DNA of 27,015 bases. It comes from JAYKGU01 sp035285585 (GTDB lineage Bacteria; Cyanobacteriota; Cyanobacteriia; CAKZMO01). Under the pieces are notes generated by a model that was not told where the DNA came from, made no database searches, and worked only from the letters and a program-made list of their open reading frames with translations. Below, in pieces: positions 1 through 7,201 of this stretch (the stretch's first letter is position 1; the number at the start of each line of letters is the position of its first letter). The translations under genes and the position numbers were made by a program. The stretch lies in assembly GCA_035285585.1 (NCBI GenBank), contig JAYKGU010000006.1, positions 1 through 27,015 of the forward strand, given 5' to 3'.

Positions 1-160
1 AACGTGGATCTTTTCTCGCTTCAGTAATAAAAGATTCTTGTTCTGTGCCATCCTCGATCAGCTTTCCATAGCTAACGAATACGTTTGGAGTTTTCGCTTG
101 CGCAGAAAAAAGTACAGAACGTAGCCATTCGATTGCCTTTGAAGTACACTTTTCAATCAT
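1..160 (-). CDS. Hypothetical protein, N-terminal part only
   Basis: A reverse-strand frame opens with ATG at 158-160 and stays open to the window edge, giving 53 codons that begin MIEKCTSKAIEWLRSVLF. A purine-rich GAGGG lies about 9 nt upstream of the ATG and could be a ribosome binding site. The segment is mixed helical and strand-like in composition, with no signal peptide or motif I recognise. The rest of the gene lies outside the window, so no function is proposed. The open frame is short and could be fortuitous, but start, SD-like site and codon use are compatible with a real gene. Confidence 0.45.
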   Translation of the reverse strand, partial: MIEKCTSKAIEWLRSVLFSAQAKTPNVFVSYGKLIEDGTEQESFITEARKDPR

Positions 161-231
161 TTCAGCTAGCCCTCACGGCAGTCGGTGTGCGCACAGGCAT
201 CCTTTACCATTAAACATCAAGCTTGCTGGCA

Positions 232-254
232 CTCATTCCAAAAATGACAATTCA
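232..254 (+). repeat. Degenerate copy of a 23-bp dispersed intergenic repeat
   Basis: This stretch matches 6074-6096 at 19 of 23 positions; both read CTCAnTCCAAAnATGAC and end TTCA. Both copies lie in gene-free DNA, which suggests an ageing dispersed repeat and not a regulatory site of either neighbour. The remainder of 161-346 holds no gene I can support. Confidence 0.4.
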
Positions 255-322
255 AAAGGCGGAGCATAAGCCGTAGAAGATTAAGGCCTGCTTATCATAA
301 GCTTGAATCAAAGCAAACTTTT

Positions 323-344
323 CCCCTTACCCATCCACCCATCC
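323..344 (+). repeat. CCCATCCA-type short repeat in the leader of the pentapeptide gene
   Basis: The 22 bases just before the ATG at 347 match the reverse complement of 11066-11087 at 21 of 22 positions. The core is two tandem CCCATCC units after CCCCTTA. It occupies the place where a Shine-Dalgarno would be expected, and no SD is visible there. The same octamer is iterated three times inside the PKS gene (21731-21754). Confidence 0.6.
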
Positions 345-346
345 CC

Positions 347-1978
347 ATGAACTCCCAGACCTTACTCACCCGCTATGCCCAGGGAGAACGCGACTTTAGC
401 GGCGCAAATCTGCGGGGTTGCAACTTTCGAGGGCAAAACCTGAGCGGAATCAACCTCAGTGGGGCGGATATTCGCGGCGCAAACTTTGCCGGGGCAACGC
501 TGACGGGAGCAAACTTCAGCCGAGCCAGGGCGGGACTTGGCTGGCGAGGGGGCGTTGGGCAACTTGTTGTCTCACTGCTAATTGCCATATTCGCGGGTAT
601 TCTTCAGGGCTTCTCCGGACATCTGATCGCTGGCGCAGTACCCGAGCAGATTGCTCTTGGCAATTTTGATGGGTTCATTGTTCTGATTGCGGTTGTCATC
701 ATTGTGATTGCAGCGTTCTACACCGCCATGTTTTGGGCGATCGCCCGCCCAACATTCACAGCCGGGCTGATGGGGCCAATGGCGATCGCCGTGGCAGTTA
801 TTGTCACAGTAGCAAATACGTTTACAGTCTCGTACATCTTCGGTTTTGCAGTGGTGTCACTGAGCTTCATGATTGGCTATGGCGATTCAGCCACGGCTAT
901 GGTCGTGGCTGCCTACTTCATCGCAGCCCCAGTCCTGGTTACGGTCATATCGGGGGGGATGATCGCGTATGCCATTGCTGACTCGGCTACCGTCACAGCC
1001 ATTGTTGCTATGACGGCTGCAGTCGTAGTCACAGGCTTGGGCATTGCCATCACCACTGGTGCAGACCCAAACAACTACTATTTTTGGTACGCCATTATTG
1101 GTGCTATAGTTCTTATGATCTTGATCGTCCCCCTAGTCATCTTTGCCTTTGCAGTGGCGGTGGCAGGTCTGGGGGCGGGCAGGATTGGGATTGCCTTTGT
1201 AGTTGTATATGCCTCAGGTTTCATCGTCAGTGGTGTACCCGGATTTAGATATGTGCGCCCGTTTCTTTCGCGTGATGGCATGGTGGCAGGCTTGGTTACG
1301 GGTCTGGTCCTTGCCTTGAGCATTTATGGGGCGATGCGATCGCTCCGGAGTAGTGCTCACTCCTCTGCACTCCGCAACTACGGCCTGACGTTTGGTGCTT
1401 TGGGGGGCACCTGCTTCCAGGGAGCCGACTTGACCAACGCCAATTTCAGCAATGCCCAGCTCAGACACACCAATTTCCGTAATGCCCGTCTCCATCGGGT
1501 CTGCTTCGAAGATGCCTTCGATCTCAACGATGCCGCCGCCAGGGGCACGATTTTGACTGACACGCGGGTGCTGAGGCTGCTGACTACTCTCAACGGCTAC
1601 GGCCAGTCTTTCGTTGGGATGAATCTCCAGGGAGCAAACCTCAGGGGTGCTAACCTGGAAGGCACCCATTTCAAGCGGGCTGACCTCACGGGTGCAACCT
1701 TGCAAGACGCCAACCTAAAAAACGCCAACCTCACTGAGGCCATCTGCATCGGCACTGATTTTACCCACGCCTACCTCACGGGAGCCTGCCTGCAAGGATG
1801 GCAGCTTGACGCCTCCACCTGCTTCGATTCGGTAGACTGCCAGTACGTCTTCCTGCTGGAAACGCCCGACCCAAACGGCAGCCGCGAACGTCGCCCCGCC
1901 AATCCTGAGGAGGTCTTTGCTCCAGGAGATTTGGCAAAGCTTTGCACCGTGCTATTTGCCCCCGATCAATCAACTTAA
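347..1978 (+). CDS. Pentapeptide-repeat protein with central multi-pass membrane domain
   Basis: The 543-residue product has three parts. Residues about 17-60 are A(N/D)LxG-type pentapeptide repeats (FSGANLRGCNFRGQNLSG). Residues about 70-340 are very hydrophobic, enough for roughly eight to ten membrane helices. Residues about 350-490 are a second pentapeptide block with two runs (GADLTNANF and GANLRGANLEG), followed by a polar tail containing RRPANPEEVFAPGDLAKL, a tail style seen in cyanobacterial pentapeptide proteins. Pentapeptide repeats fold as a right-handed quadrilateral beta helix. Their role in this membrane-anchored architecture is not established, so no biochemical function is assigned. 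ATG at 347 is chosen because the pentapeptide pattern starts soon after it; no clear SD precedes it. The gene is convergent with the repeat protein at 2011-4041, with about 30 bp between stop codons. Confidence 0.85.
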   Translation: MNSQTLLTRYAQGERDFSGANLRGCNFRGQNLSGINLSGADIRGANFAGATLTGANFSRARAGLGWRGGVGQLVVSLLIAIFAGILQGFSGHLIAGAVPEQIALGNFDGFIVLIAVVIIVIAAFYTAMFWAIARPTFTAGLMGPMAIAVAVIVTVANTFTVSYIFGFAVVSLSFMIGYGDSATAMVVAAYFIAAPVLVTVISGGMIAYAIADSATVTAIVAMTAAVVVTGLGIAITTGADPNNYYFWYAIIGAIVLMILIVPLVIFAFAVAVAGLGAGRIGIAFVVVYASGFIVSGVPGFRYVRPFLSRDGMVAGLVTGLVLALSIYGAMRSLRSSAHSSALRNYGLTFGALGGTCFQGADLTNANFSNAQLRHTNFRNARLHRVCFEDAFDLNDAAARGTILTDTRVLRLLTTLNGYGQSFVGMNLQGANLRGANLEGTHFKRADLTGATLQDANLKNANLTEAICIGTDFTHAYLTGACLQGWQLDASTCFDSVDCQYVFLLETPDPNGSRERRPANPEEVFAPGDLAKLCTVLFAPDQST

Positions 1979-1988
1979 CCTCAGTGCA

Positions 1989-2028
1989 GGTTCCACACGT
2001 CTTGAATGTCCTATTGCACAAGCGTAAC
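1989..2028 (+). repeat. Dispersed 40-bp repeat, copy 1 (overlaps the end of the TPR-like gene)
   Basis: This 40-bp stretch matches 11743-11782 at 35 of 40 positions, sharing GGTTCCACAC, TCTTGAATGTCCTA and GCGTAAC. A short AACCT/AGGTT hairpin abuts its left end. It covers the stop codon region of the reverse-strand gene ending at 2011, so the last residues of that protein are encoded by repeat sequence. Confidence 0.7.
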
Positions 2029-4041
2029 CCGATGACAAGGGCTTGCTGCAAGGTTGGGGTTGCCTGGACGGTAGCTTGGCTCGGACCATAGACCGCGACA
2101 AGCGATACTAATCAAAGCCCCCGCTCGATAGTTTTCTTCTGCAATTGCCTCAGCGGTGGAGACGGTCTGCATTAGGATCTGGGCGGCTTGAGCGGCGTCG
2201 TTGATCTCGCTAGCAGCCGTGGCAACCCTGCTCACCAGAAAAGATTTCCCCAGGTCAGACTCAATTGCCTCAACAGTGGAGATGACCTGTTGTAAGGTTT
2301 GAGCAGCCTGGGCGGCGTCATTTAATTTTCCATAAGCCGTGGCAATGGCGGTCAAAGCCGATGATTGACGGCGGTCGTCTTCCATTGCCTCAGCAATGGA
2401 GAGGGCTTGCTCTAAGAGCTGAGCGGCCTGAGCGGCGTTGTTTAGCTCGCCATAAGCGGTGGCAACGATACTCAACGCTATCGATTTAAACTGATCGTCT
2501 TCAATCGCCTCGGCAGTGGTCAGCGCCCCTTGGAGGATCGATTTTGCCTGGGTCGGGTCGTTTAGTTTTCCATACGCAGTGGCGATCGCACTCAACACCT
2601 GGGATTTCAGGTAGCCGTGCTCAATGGCTTCAGCCACGGCGATCGCCTCCTGAAGCACCGATGCGGCTTGGGTGGGGTCGCCCAACTCCTCAGCCGTCAT
2701 GACAATGGTAAGCAATGCCTCCGGCGGACCAATCTGTATGGTCTCAGTGGCGGAGACGGCCAGGCGAAGCAGCGATACGGCTTGGGCAGGATTGGTCAAC
2801 TCCCCAGATGCGGTGGCGATCAGGCTCAACACCCTGGATTTAAGCGGGTCGAGATCCATGGCTTCAGCGGCGAGGATAGCCTGTCGTAAGACCTGAGCAG
2901 CCTGAGCCGGGTCACCAATCTCGCCCGCAGCATAGACAACGCCACGCAGTGCATAGAATCGGTCGCCACTCTCCTCATCGGCAGCTTCAGCCGCAGCAAT
3001 GGCCCGCTGGAGAATGGACGCCGCCTGAATCGGGTCATTGAGTTTGCTGTAGGCGATGGCAACATCACTCAGTGACAGCGCCTGCACCAGGCTGTACTCA
3101 AGGGCTTCAGCCACGGCGATCGCCTGCTGGAGAATGGCAGCAGCCTGGGTCACGTCACCGATCGCACCATAGGCCGTAGCAATGTCCGTCAAAGCCGCTG
3201 CCCTCAAGGTGTTGTTCTCAATGGCCTCAGCCGCAGGGAAAGCCTGTGGAAGGATGGCCGCAACCGAGGCGGAACGGTTCAACTGCCCATAAGCCGCAGC
3301 AATGGCGCTCAAGACATATACTCTATGGCTATTGTGATCGCTGCTGCTTCCAATGGATTGGGCAGCCGTAAGGAGCTGTTGAAGAACAGACGCGGCTGGG
3401 ACCGGGTCGGTCAATGTCCCAGCCGCCCTGGCAATCAGATGAAACGTATAGGATTGGTAGAAATCGTCCTCAATGGCCTCGGCAGCCGCCAGGGCCGATT
3501 GGAGGATAGACGCTGCCGAAACAGAATCGGTTAGCCGCCCCGAGGCGGTAGCGATCGCCCCCAACGCTCCCGATTTGCCGGGATCTTCACCGATGGTTGC
3601 AGACATGACAACGGCCTGTTGAAGAATGGACGCGGCTGCAACGGGGCCGGCCAACTCCCCAGAGGCCGTAGCAATGTCACGCAAAGCTAAGGACTGATAC
3701 AAGTCGTCCTCCATGGCTTCAGCAGCGGCAAGTGTCTGCTGTAGGACCTGGGCCGCCTGGGCCGGATCGGAAATCTGGGCAGCAGCCGTGGCGATCGCCC
3801 CCAATACCCTCGACTGAAAGCGGGGATCATCTATTGCCGCCGCAACGGCGATCGCTCGTTGAAGGACAGCCGCCGCTGCATTTGAGTCTGTAGCTGAGTC
3901 TGTAGCTGGGGCATGCATCTCGCTCTCAGCCGTTGGGATGGCGGGTAGCGCCACCGACCGATCGCTCAATCCGATAGTCAGGAGTGCGATTGCCACAATT
4001 CCCGCTCCAATCCTGTCGTTGCGCTTGTGCTTTCTGATCAT
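2011..4041 (-). CDS. Secreted TPR-like 40-residue-repeat protein, C-terminus probably frameshifted
   Basis: The product is a basic N-terminus (MIRKHKRNDR), a hydrophobic stretch (GIVAIALLTIGL) and ALP, consistent with a signal peptide or membrane anchor, followed by about fifteen helical repeats of 40 residues. The consensus unit resembles DPAQAAxxLQQAxxAAEAIE then KSxALxxIATAYGKLN, two amphipathic helices per unit as in TPR-type solenoids. Such domains usually hold protein partners; the partner is unknown. Unit 15 breaks at ALISIA and reads CRGLWSEPSY, while the adjacent frame continues with VAVYG and LQQALVI like a normal repeat, so a small indel near 2110 probably altered the end. The start is ambiguous: ATG at 4041 gives the best signal peptide, while a TTG at 4065 has AAAGG four bases upstream and adds eight residues. 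Confidence 0.75.
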   Translation of the reverse strand: MIRKHKRNDRIGAGIVAIALLTIGLSDRSVALPAIPTAESEMHAPATDSATDSNAAAAVLQRAIAVAAAIDDPRFQSRVLGAIATAAAQISDPAQAAQVLQQTLAAAEAMEDDLYQSLALRDIATASGELAGPVAAASILQQAVVMSATIGEDPGKSGALGAIATASGRLTDSVSAASILQSALAAAEAIEDDFYQSYTFHLIARAAGTLTDPVPAASVLQQLLTAAQSIGSSSDHNSHRVYVLSAIAAAYGQLNRSASVAAILPQAFPAAEAIENNTLRAAALTDIATAYGAIGDVTQAAAILQQAIAVAEALEYSLVQALSLSDVAIAYSKLNDPIQAASILQRAIAAAEAADEESGDRFYALRGVVYAAGEIGDPAQAAQVLRQAILAAEAMDLDPLKSRVLSLIATASGELTNPAQAVSLLRLAVSATETIQIGPPEALLTIVMTAEELGDPTQAASVLQEAIAVAEAIEHGYLKSQVLSAIATAYGKLNDPTQAKSILQGALTTAEAIEDDQFKSIALSIVATAYGELNNAAQAAQLLEQALSIAEAMEDDRRQSSALTAIATAYGKLNDAAQAAQTLQQVISTVEAIESDLGKSFLVSRVATAASEINDAAQAAQILMQTVSTAEAIAEENYRAGALISIACRGLWSEPSYRPGNPNLAASPCHRVTLVQ

Positions 4042-4168
4042 CACAAAAACTTTGAAATGCTCCAACAGACCTTTTAATTATCACCTGCGATTTAAACAAT
4101 GGCTGAACCAACAGCGGGTACTAAAACAGTAGGGTCAAATCTGCTCTGAGAGCATCGCGCATTGAAGA

Positions 4169-5809
4169 CTATGCAACAGACCTGTGGCGACAGTAACAGG
4201 ATGCCCGTATTGGGACTTCGGCACGAGCGATCGCCTGATCAAGCTGTAGTTTGATGTGGGCTGCCTCAACCGTTTCGCCTCGATGCATGAGGCATTCATG
4301 CAGACCATGTAAGCTCCAAACGTTTCCTGGATGCTGACAAGCCCTGCTCAAAGTTGTATCCAATCCCAAATCTGCTCTGTAGATGGCTTCCGCTTCATCA
4401 TAATGTCCCTGCTCCAGTAGAAGCGCGCCCAGGGCATGACGTGTAGGCTGCATCCAGCCCCAGGGTTCGTCATAGGGTAAATTGTCGTCTAACTCAACCG
4501 AGCGACGGAGGTGCGCAAACGCTTGCTCGTAATTGCCTTTGTGGTATTCCAGTTCGCCTAACATCATCTGTTCGGCAACGGTGAGGATATCTCGGCAGGT
4601 GTTGTTGAAAAGCATCCGGGTCTCTGGAACCCGTTGAAACGCCTCGTCGAAATGATCCCGTTCGGCGGCGGCTTCATTATGCCTGCCAAGATTGGCCAAA
4701 GCAACGGTACGCGCATAACGTATCATTGCCATCGTGACGCAATACAAATCGGCATCCTCCGGCAGCGGCTGAGCCAAAATTTCTTCCCATAATCCAAAGC
4801 GAATTAGTGCATGTTGCTTCATGGGAAAAAAGCTTTCAAACCAGTCAGCCATCGGACGCAAAATTTCCTCTGGCAGGGCTGCCATAAGTTCATCCGCTGT
4901 CGCTAACGCCACAGATGGTTGGCCCAGAAACATCGCTCCATAAATTGTGAAATGGTAGTTATGAAAGCGATAGACGGAGTAAAAATTGTGCGGGCCGACC
5001 CTTGCTAAAAACTTCTTATCCGCCTGGGTGGCGATGTGATTGCGGGACACGACGTTTGGGTAGTCACCGCACAGCACATCAATGTGGGTGGCCATGTGTA
5101 ACAAATGGCCTGCATCGGGAACCAGGGTGCTGAGGCGATCGCCGTGTCGCCGTGCCCGTTCGGGATGGGGCGACATCTCTATAAGATGAATGTACATATG
5201 CAACAGTCCAGGATGCTCCCATGCCCCCGCTAACTGTGCAAAGGCAGTCTCCAGAACGGTCAGCGCTTCGAGCGTACTGGCACCTGGAGCAGGTTGTCCC
5301 GATGGTAAATCCCACAGTTGCCAGGGCGTTCGATTCATCAGCGCCTCAGCAAACAAGCAGCAAACATCCAGATCGCTTGAATGGGTTCGATAAACTTGGC
5401 GCATTGCATCCGCATACGCATCGTTCCACGGGGCAAAGTCTTCTACCTCTGGATCTTTGGGATAACGGTATGAAATAGCCTCGATCAGGGCCTTTTCGAT
5501 CGGTGTCCCTTTATCCTTAAGGTTGGTTACTGTTGCGATCGCATCTTGTGCCATGGCAACCACATCTGGCTTTTCCGCGTTCTCAAACGCAGCCCAGGGT
5601 TTGTTGTAATTTGGCCCGATGGCATAAGCGATACCCCAATAGGCCATAGCGCATTCAGGGTCATCCTTCAAAGCCTTCTGAAAGCAAGTAATTGCCTCTT
5701 CGTGGTTGTAGGCATAGACCCATATCAAACCCCGGTCAAACCAAAGCTGGGCCGAAGGTGAAGTCGTTGTTATTACCCGAGAATAATGCCCCAAGTCGAA
5801 GTAATCCAT
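4169..5809 (-). CDS. Tetratricopeptide-repeat protein, 546 residues, function unknown
   Basis: The protein begins MDYFDLGHYSRVITT and carries a TPR near the N-terminus (LWFDRGLIWVYAYNHEEAI, then FQKALKDDPECAMAYWGIAYA). Further TPR-like helices appear near residues 430-520 (ELEYHKGNYEQAFAHLRRSV and ALLLEQGHYDEAEAIY). The middle has a His-rich conserved-looking core with HMYIHLIEMSPHPERA and HLLHMATHIDVLCGDY. I recognise this as a TPR family found in several bacterial phyla, with no characterised role that I know of. ATG at 5809 is preferred over an upstream TTG at 5845 because AAGGTG lies about nine bases before it. There is no signal peptide, so it is probably cytoplasmic. The 127-bp gap to the repeat protein at 4041 contains no clear terminator. 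Confidence 0.8.
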   Translation of the reverse strand: MDYFDLGHYSRVITTTSPSAQLWFDRGLIWVYAYNHEEAITCFQKALKDDPECAMAYWGIAYAIGPNYNKPWAAFENAEKPDVVAMAQDAIATVTNLKDKGTPIEKALIEAISYRYPKDPEVEDFAPWNDAYADAMRQVYRTHSSDLDVCCLFAEALMNRTPWQLWDLPSGQPAPGASTLEALTVLETAFAQLAGAWEHPGLLHMYIHLIEMSPHPERARRHGDRLSTLVPDAGHLLHMATHIDVLCGDYPNVVSRNHIATQADKKFLARVGPHNFYSVYRFHNYHFTIYGAMFLGQPSVALATADELMAALPEEILRPMADWFESFFPMKQHALIRFGLWEEILAQPLPEDADLYCVTMAMIRYARTVALANLGRHNEAAAERDHFDEAFQRVPETRMLFNNTCRDILTVAEQMMLGELEYHKGNYEQAFAHLRRSVELDDNLPYDEPWGWMQPTRHALGALLLEQGHYDEAEAIYRADLGLDTTLSRACQHPGNVWSLHGLHECLMHRGETVEAAHIKLQLDQAIARAEVPIRASCYCRHRSVA

Positions 5810-5861
5810 GACACATTTCACCTTATAGCTTGATCTAGGAATCAATCATCGTCCGTATTGT

Positions 5862-5984
5862 TTAGGGTTCGATTTTAAGTTTATAGTAAGCTGGTTTCAT
5901 GCTAAGAATGAATAACTTTTTTAACGACTCGAAAGTTCTTTGATTGTTGAAATTCTCATCTGCCAGGAAGCGAACTATTGCAGA
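5862..5984 (-). pseudogene. Remnant of a DUF5615-type PIN-like gene
   Basis: On the reverse strand, bases 5981-5940 encode AIVRFLADENFNNQ, which closely resembles the N-terminus of DUF5615 (PIN-like, toxin-associated) proteins, typically RFLADENF followed by NNxI. Immediately after the motif the frame diverges into RTFESLKKLF and stops at 5862, well short of the roughly 110-120 residues expected. No credible start codon precedes the motif; the upstream frame runs back into repeat DNA. No antitoxin partner is visible. The assignment rests on one short motif, so it is tentative. Confidence 0.4.
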
Positions 5985-6030
5985 TTGGGCCTTGCTAAAT
6001 ATGTAGGTAGCCCTGGGTAAAGGTCGCGAT

Positions 6031-6064
6031 GGCGGGGCGCACCCCACTGGCTTTTATTTATGGC
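6031..6064 (-). repeat. Dispersed hairpin repeat, partial copy (matches 16687-16720)
   Basis: Read on the reverse strand, the first 25 bases (GCCATAAATAAAAGCC, then AGTGGGGTG) are identical to the sequence starting at 16687, and similarity continues into a GC-rich GCCCCGCC tail. The copy here lacks the long second arm found at 16726-16738. It is one of three repeat relics in this gene-poor strip. Confidence 0.7.
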
Positions 6065-6073
6065 ACTTAGACG

Positions 6074-6096
6074 CTCACTCCAAAGATGACTTTTCA
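6074..6096 (+). repeat. Degenerate 23-bp dispersed repeat, second copy
   Basis: It matches 232-254 at 19 of 23 positions. It sits between the partial hairpin repeat (6031-6064) and the inverted-repeat element (6112-6187), so three unrelated repeat types are stacked within about 160 bp. Confidence 0.4.
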
Positions 6097-6111
6097 GACA
6101 TCCTCTAACGG

Positions 6112-6187
6112 TTGTAAGGGCAAAGCATTCGGAATAAAGGGTTCGCCACAGACCGAGGCGGCTTGCCTGAATGCTTCGACCCTACAA
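6112..6187. repeat. MITE-like 76-bp element with terminal inverted repeats
   Basis: The left end reads TTGTAAGGGCAAAGCATTCG. The reverse complement of the right end reads TTGTAGGGTCGAAGCATTC. The two arms are about 21 bp each with a few mismatches, enclosing about 33 bp. Palindromic elements with a GAAGCATTC core are common in intergenic DNA of cyanobacteria. There is no coding capacity, so any movement would depend on a transposase in trans; none is in the window. Confidence 0.65.
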
Positions 6188-6202
6188 GGGTTAAACCCGA
6201 AT

Positions 6203-6250
6203 CAATACAGTGGTGTATTGCCCGGATGAATACAACGGTGCATCATCCGG
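6203..6250 (-). terminator. Two tandem hairpins downstream of the 6268-7050 gene
   Basis: CCGGATGA at 6222-6229 pairs perfectly with TCATCCGG at 6243-6250 (13-nt loop). CAATACA at 6203-6209 pairs perfectly with TGTATTG at 6214-6220 (4-nt loop). Both lie within 65 bp past the stop codon of the reverse-strand gene, the position of a transcription terminator or mRNA 3'-end stabiliser. There is no U-run after either stem, so factor-independent termination is not assured. A near-palindrome GGGTTAAACCC follows at 6188-6198. Confidence 0.45.
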
Positions 6251-6267
6251 ACAAATGCGGTCGCAGA

Positions 6268-7050
6268 TTACCGGGTCAAATACATCGTGTTGGGCACAAT
6301 GGGGAAGAAAGCGTACTCATACCAGGCCGTCCAGACAAAGCTGCGAATCCAGCGCTGGCGCTTCTGCGGGTCGAGGTCATAGTCAAACGCCCCCTGGGCC
6401 GCATCAATGGAAGATAGGTGGTTTTCGCAGCCACAGCCGTGGTGGTAGGTGAAGCCATACTGGGAGGCAAGGCTTTGCAGCTTCATTTGTACCGCATAGA
6501 CCTTGCCCGCGTGGAGGGCGGCATCCCAGGGGCGCTTGTGGGCCTGGTCGCGGGGGTCAAACCGCAGGGCACGCTCTTCAAAAATGGTGTCCCGGTCAAT
6601 CGGAGCGAGGTTTACCTGGTAGACACTGGCGGGCAGTTCGTAGCCAAACTCTTCAAAGAAAGCTTTGACGATGCGCACGACCTTGATTTCGCTGGTGCGA
6701 TCGCCCCCCCGCTGTTCCACCTCCTGCAAAATCCGGTCAAAGTCGGGGTAGGCATCCATCTGGAAATCCTGGCCATAAAACTCCAGCGTTTCCTGGGCCA
6801 GCAGGCCAAACAGTTCCGCAAAGGACGCCTGGAAGCGGGCTAATTCGGGGCGTTCGTTGAACAGATCCACATCCCCCTGCTCCAGCTTGTATTGAAACAG
6901 TTGCGCCATTTCCACATAGCTGGTGGGGTCAGCCAGACCGACCTGGGCCTTGCCGCTGGCAATGTCTTGCCACACCTGGGGCAGACGGCTGACGGGAACG
7001 GCGTTTTCTCCGGCAATGATTGGCTGCGGCGGGGTTTCAAGTAGTAGCAT
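6268..7050 (-). CDS. Protein of unknown function with a His/Cys cluster (HHGCGCENH)
   Basis: The 260-residue product starts at ATG 7050, preceded by AGAAGG at a good distance; an upstream in-frame start at 7119 lacks this. It looks soluble and helical, rich in acidic and aromatic residues, with no signal peptide. The one obvious motif is near the C-terminus: residues 203-211 read HHGCGCENH, which could bind a metal ion. The N-terminal part (LPQVWQDIASGKAQVGLADP) is probably helical. I do not recognise the family. It lies downstream of the copper ATPase on the same strand, but a 151-bp gap and its own SD suggest separate transcription, so a copper role is only a guess. Confidence 0.75.
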   Translation of the reverse strand: MLLLETPPQPIIAGENAVPVSRLPQVWQDIASGKAQVGLADPTSYVEMAQLFQYKLEQGDVDLFNERPELARFQASFAELFGLLAQETLEFYGQDFQMDAYPDFDRILQEVEQRGGDRTSEIKVVRIVKAFFEEFGYELPASVYQVNLAPIDRDTIFEERALRFDPRDQAHKRPWDAALHAGKVYAVQMKLQSLASQYGFTYHHGCGCENHLSSIDAAQGAFDYDLDPQKRQRWIRSFVWTAWYEYAFFPIVPNTMYLTR

Positions 7051-7201
7051 ACACACCTTCTTGCAACGTATTGGGACAGAGCAAATTACCTTGGGGCGAA
7101 CTTGGGAAAATTCGCTCAAAGAAGCATAGCAGGAACGGTTGGCTGAGCAGCCTGGTTGCCATCAATCGCAACATTCCGCAACCCATCCACACCGTTGCCC
7201 C

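Noticed and set aside
2011..4041. 120-bp periodicity as a DNA tandem repeat or satellite
   Set aside because: Units diverge at DNA level but keep the helical protein pattern, so the periodicity is that of a coding solenoid.
6112..6187. Insertion sequence
   Set aside because: Only 76 bp with no transposase reading frame; at most a non-autonomous element.
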